Shown here: piece by piece, positions 50,129-50,776 of the stretch
Layout of the letters: every line of letters begins with the position of its first letter
Position numbering within the stretch: position 1 is the stretch's first letter
Source of the DNA: Alicyclobacillus sendaiensis NBRC 100866
GTDB lineage: Bacteria > Bacillota > Bacilli > Alicyclobacillales > Alicyclobacillaceae
Length of the DNA stretch: 50,776 nt
Assembly: GCF_001552675.1 (NCBI RefSeq)
Contig: NZ_BCRQ01000012.1
Span: 1 to 50,776 of the forward strand
Reading direction: 5' to 3'
The notes under the pieces: model-generated
What the model saw: the letters and a program-made list of their open reading frames with translations, nothing else
Database searches by the model: none
What the model was told of the DNA's origin: nothing
Translations under genes and position numbers: made by a program

Positions 50129-50678
50129 CGATACGCCTCCTGTCCGCAACACGCTTGGGGCGCCTGAGGCCTCGGGCTTCGAGGCGCTTTAAGACGAAGC
50201 GCTCGGCCATGCGCGAGATCTTCGTGCCCCACCACTCGACGGGGTTCTGGGGGAGCACCAGAATGGCATAGAGCCCCAGCCGCTTCGCGCCCTGGATGTC
50301 CGTGAACAGCTGATCGCCCACCATGGCCGTGGCCTCGGGCGGCATCTGGAAGCGATGAAGCGCCTCCATAAATCCGCGCGACTTCGGCTTTCCTGCCGCC
50401 GAGACGGCCGGCACGCCGCACAGCTTAGCGAACGATCCGACGCGCTCCTCGCCGTTGTTCGAGAGGATGCACACGTGAAAGCCGCGCTCGTGCACGCCGC
50501 GCAGCCATGCGGTAAGCTCGGCCGGCACGTCGGGATGGTTCCACGGCACCAGCGTGTTGTCGAGATCGGTCAGGATGAGTCGGATCCCGCGCCGCCACAG
50601 GGCGTCGAGATCAATCTCGTAGATGGACGCCACGTACTCGTCCGGCATGAGCCGAGAGAGCCAGGCCAAGCTTCTCAC
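50121..50678 (-). CDS. yqeG: HAD-family phosphatase YqeG
   Basis: 185 residues: LMPDEYVASIYEID opening, the HAD motif I TDLDNTLVPW, motif II LSNN, Lys in AAGKPKSRGF and motif IV MVGDQLFTDIQGAKR. YIIIP/YqeG branch of the HAD superfamily, related to mitochondrial phosphatidylglycerophosphate phosphatase Gep4; the bacterial substrate is not certain. GTG start at 50678 with only a weak ribosome binding site. First gene of yqeG-yqeH-aroE-nadD-yqeK-rsfS; the 98 nt upstream to the window edge hold no clear promoter or gene. Confidence 0.92.
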   Translation of the reverse strand: MRSLAWLSRLMPDEYVASIYEIDLDALWRRGIRLILTDLDNTLVPWNHPDVPAELTAWLRGVHERGFHVCILSNNGEERVGSFAKLCGVPAVSAAGKPKSRGFMEALHRFQMPPEATAMVGDQLFTDIQGAKRLGLYAILVLPQNPVEWWGTKISRMAERFVLKRLEARGLRRPKRVADRRRIDD

Positions 50679-50776
50679 CCAATTTCGTCACGTTGTCCGC
50701 GCCTTCAATAACAGTTGGATATGATACCATACGCGTAGATGCCCGCGCCAGGGATGCGCTCCCGCGGGTCCGTGTC

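Noticed and set aside
50679-50776. Possible promoter for yqeG at the right edge
   Set aside because: TATCAT/TATGGT elements are present, but no -35 at acceptable spacing; the window ends too close to judge.

Overview
The window is a GC-rich stretch of chromosome from a spore-forming, aerobic member of the Bacillales. Gene content, frequent TTG/GTG starts and many 1-8 nt start/stop overlaps fit an Alicyclobacillus-like organism; the genus is an inference. There are no insertion sequences, prophage genes, tRNAs or CRISPR arrays. Almost everything from about 8.6 kb to the right edge is the conserved Bacillales housekeeping, competence and sporulation block, read mainly on the minus strand.

Region by region. 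0-3.3 kb (minus): an OYE-type NADPH dehydrogenase and a response regulator/histidine kinase pair. 3.4-5.6 kb: a DUF2231-type membrane protein (plus), then a sodium:solute symporter with its small DUF3311 partner (minus). 5.7-7.1 kb (minus): a GNAT acetyltransferase and the RNase P RNA, with promoter and terminator. 7.3-7.7 kb: a frameshifted remnant of an azlC-type amino-acid exporter. 7.8-8.6 kb (plus): an arginase-family enzyme. 8.6-16.5 kb (minus): nif3-like gene, trmK, a ydcF-like gene, sigA, dnaG, recO, yqzL, era. 16.5-22.1 kb: dgkA, ybeY, pgpH, phoH, yqfD, yqfC. 22.3-22.9 kb: yqeY and rpsU. 23.0-24.0 kb (plus): an Na/Pi-symporter-like protein. 24.0-33.3 kb (minus): the HrcA heat-shock operon hrcA-grpE-dnaK-dnaJ-prmA-rsmE-mtaB, ending in an unusual Nudix-DeoC fusion. 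33.4-36.3 kb: hemW and lepA. 36.5-39.9 kb: a small CDF-type metal transporter, an unknown membrane protein, a lytic transglycosylase (plus), the spore protease gpr and rpsT (plus). 39.9-45.1 kb: an alpha/beta-type spore protein, holA, a type II NADH dehydrogenase, comEC and comEA. 45.3-45.7 kb (plus): mntR. 45.7-50.7 kb (minus): a SAM methyltransferase, rsfS, yqeK, nadD, aroE, yqeH, yqeG.

How they work together. The block joins initiation of transcription and replication (SigA, DnaG, HolA), ribosome assembly and RNA modification (Era, YqeH, YbeY, RsfS, RsmE, PrmA, S20, S21, LepA, TrmK, MtaB, RNase P), protein folding (HrcA regulon with a perfect CIRCE), DNA uptake (ComEA, ComEC) and sporulation (YqfC, YqfD, GPR, a spore coat-core DNA-binding protein). 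No wholly new system stands out. The best leads are the Nudix-DeoC fusion, two perfect inverted repeats that cover the ribosome binding sites of yqfC and holA, an alternative-hairpin leader before lepA, a CDF transporter with a Cys-xxx-Cys metal site, a ComEC lacking its usual metallo-beta-lactamase domain, and the replacement of spoIIP by a lytic transglycosylase gene at its usual location.
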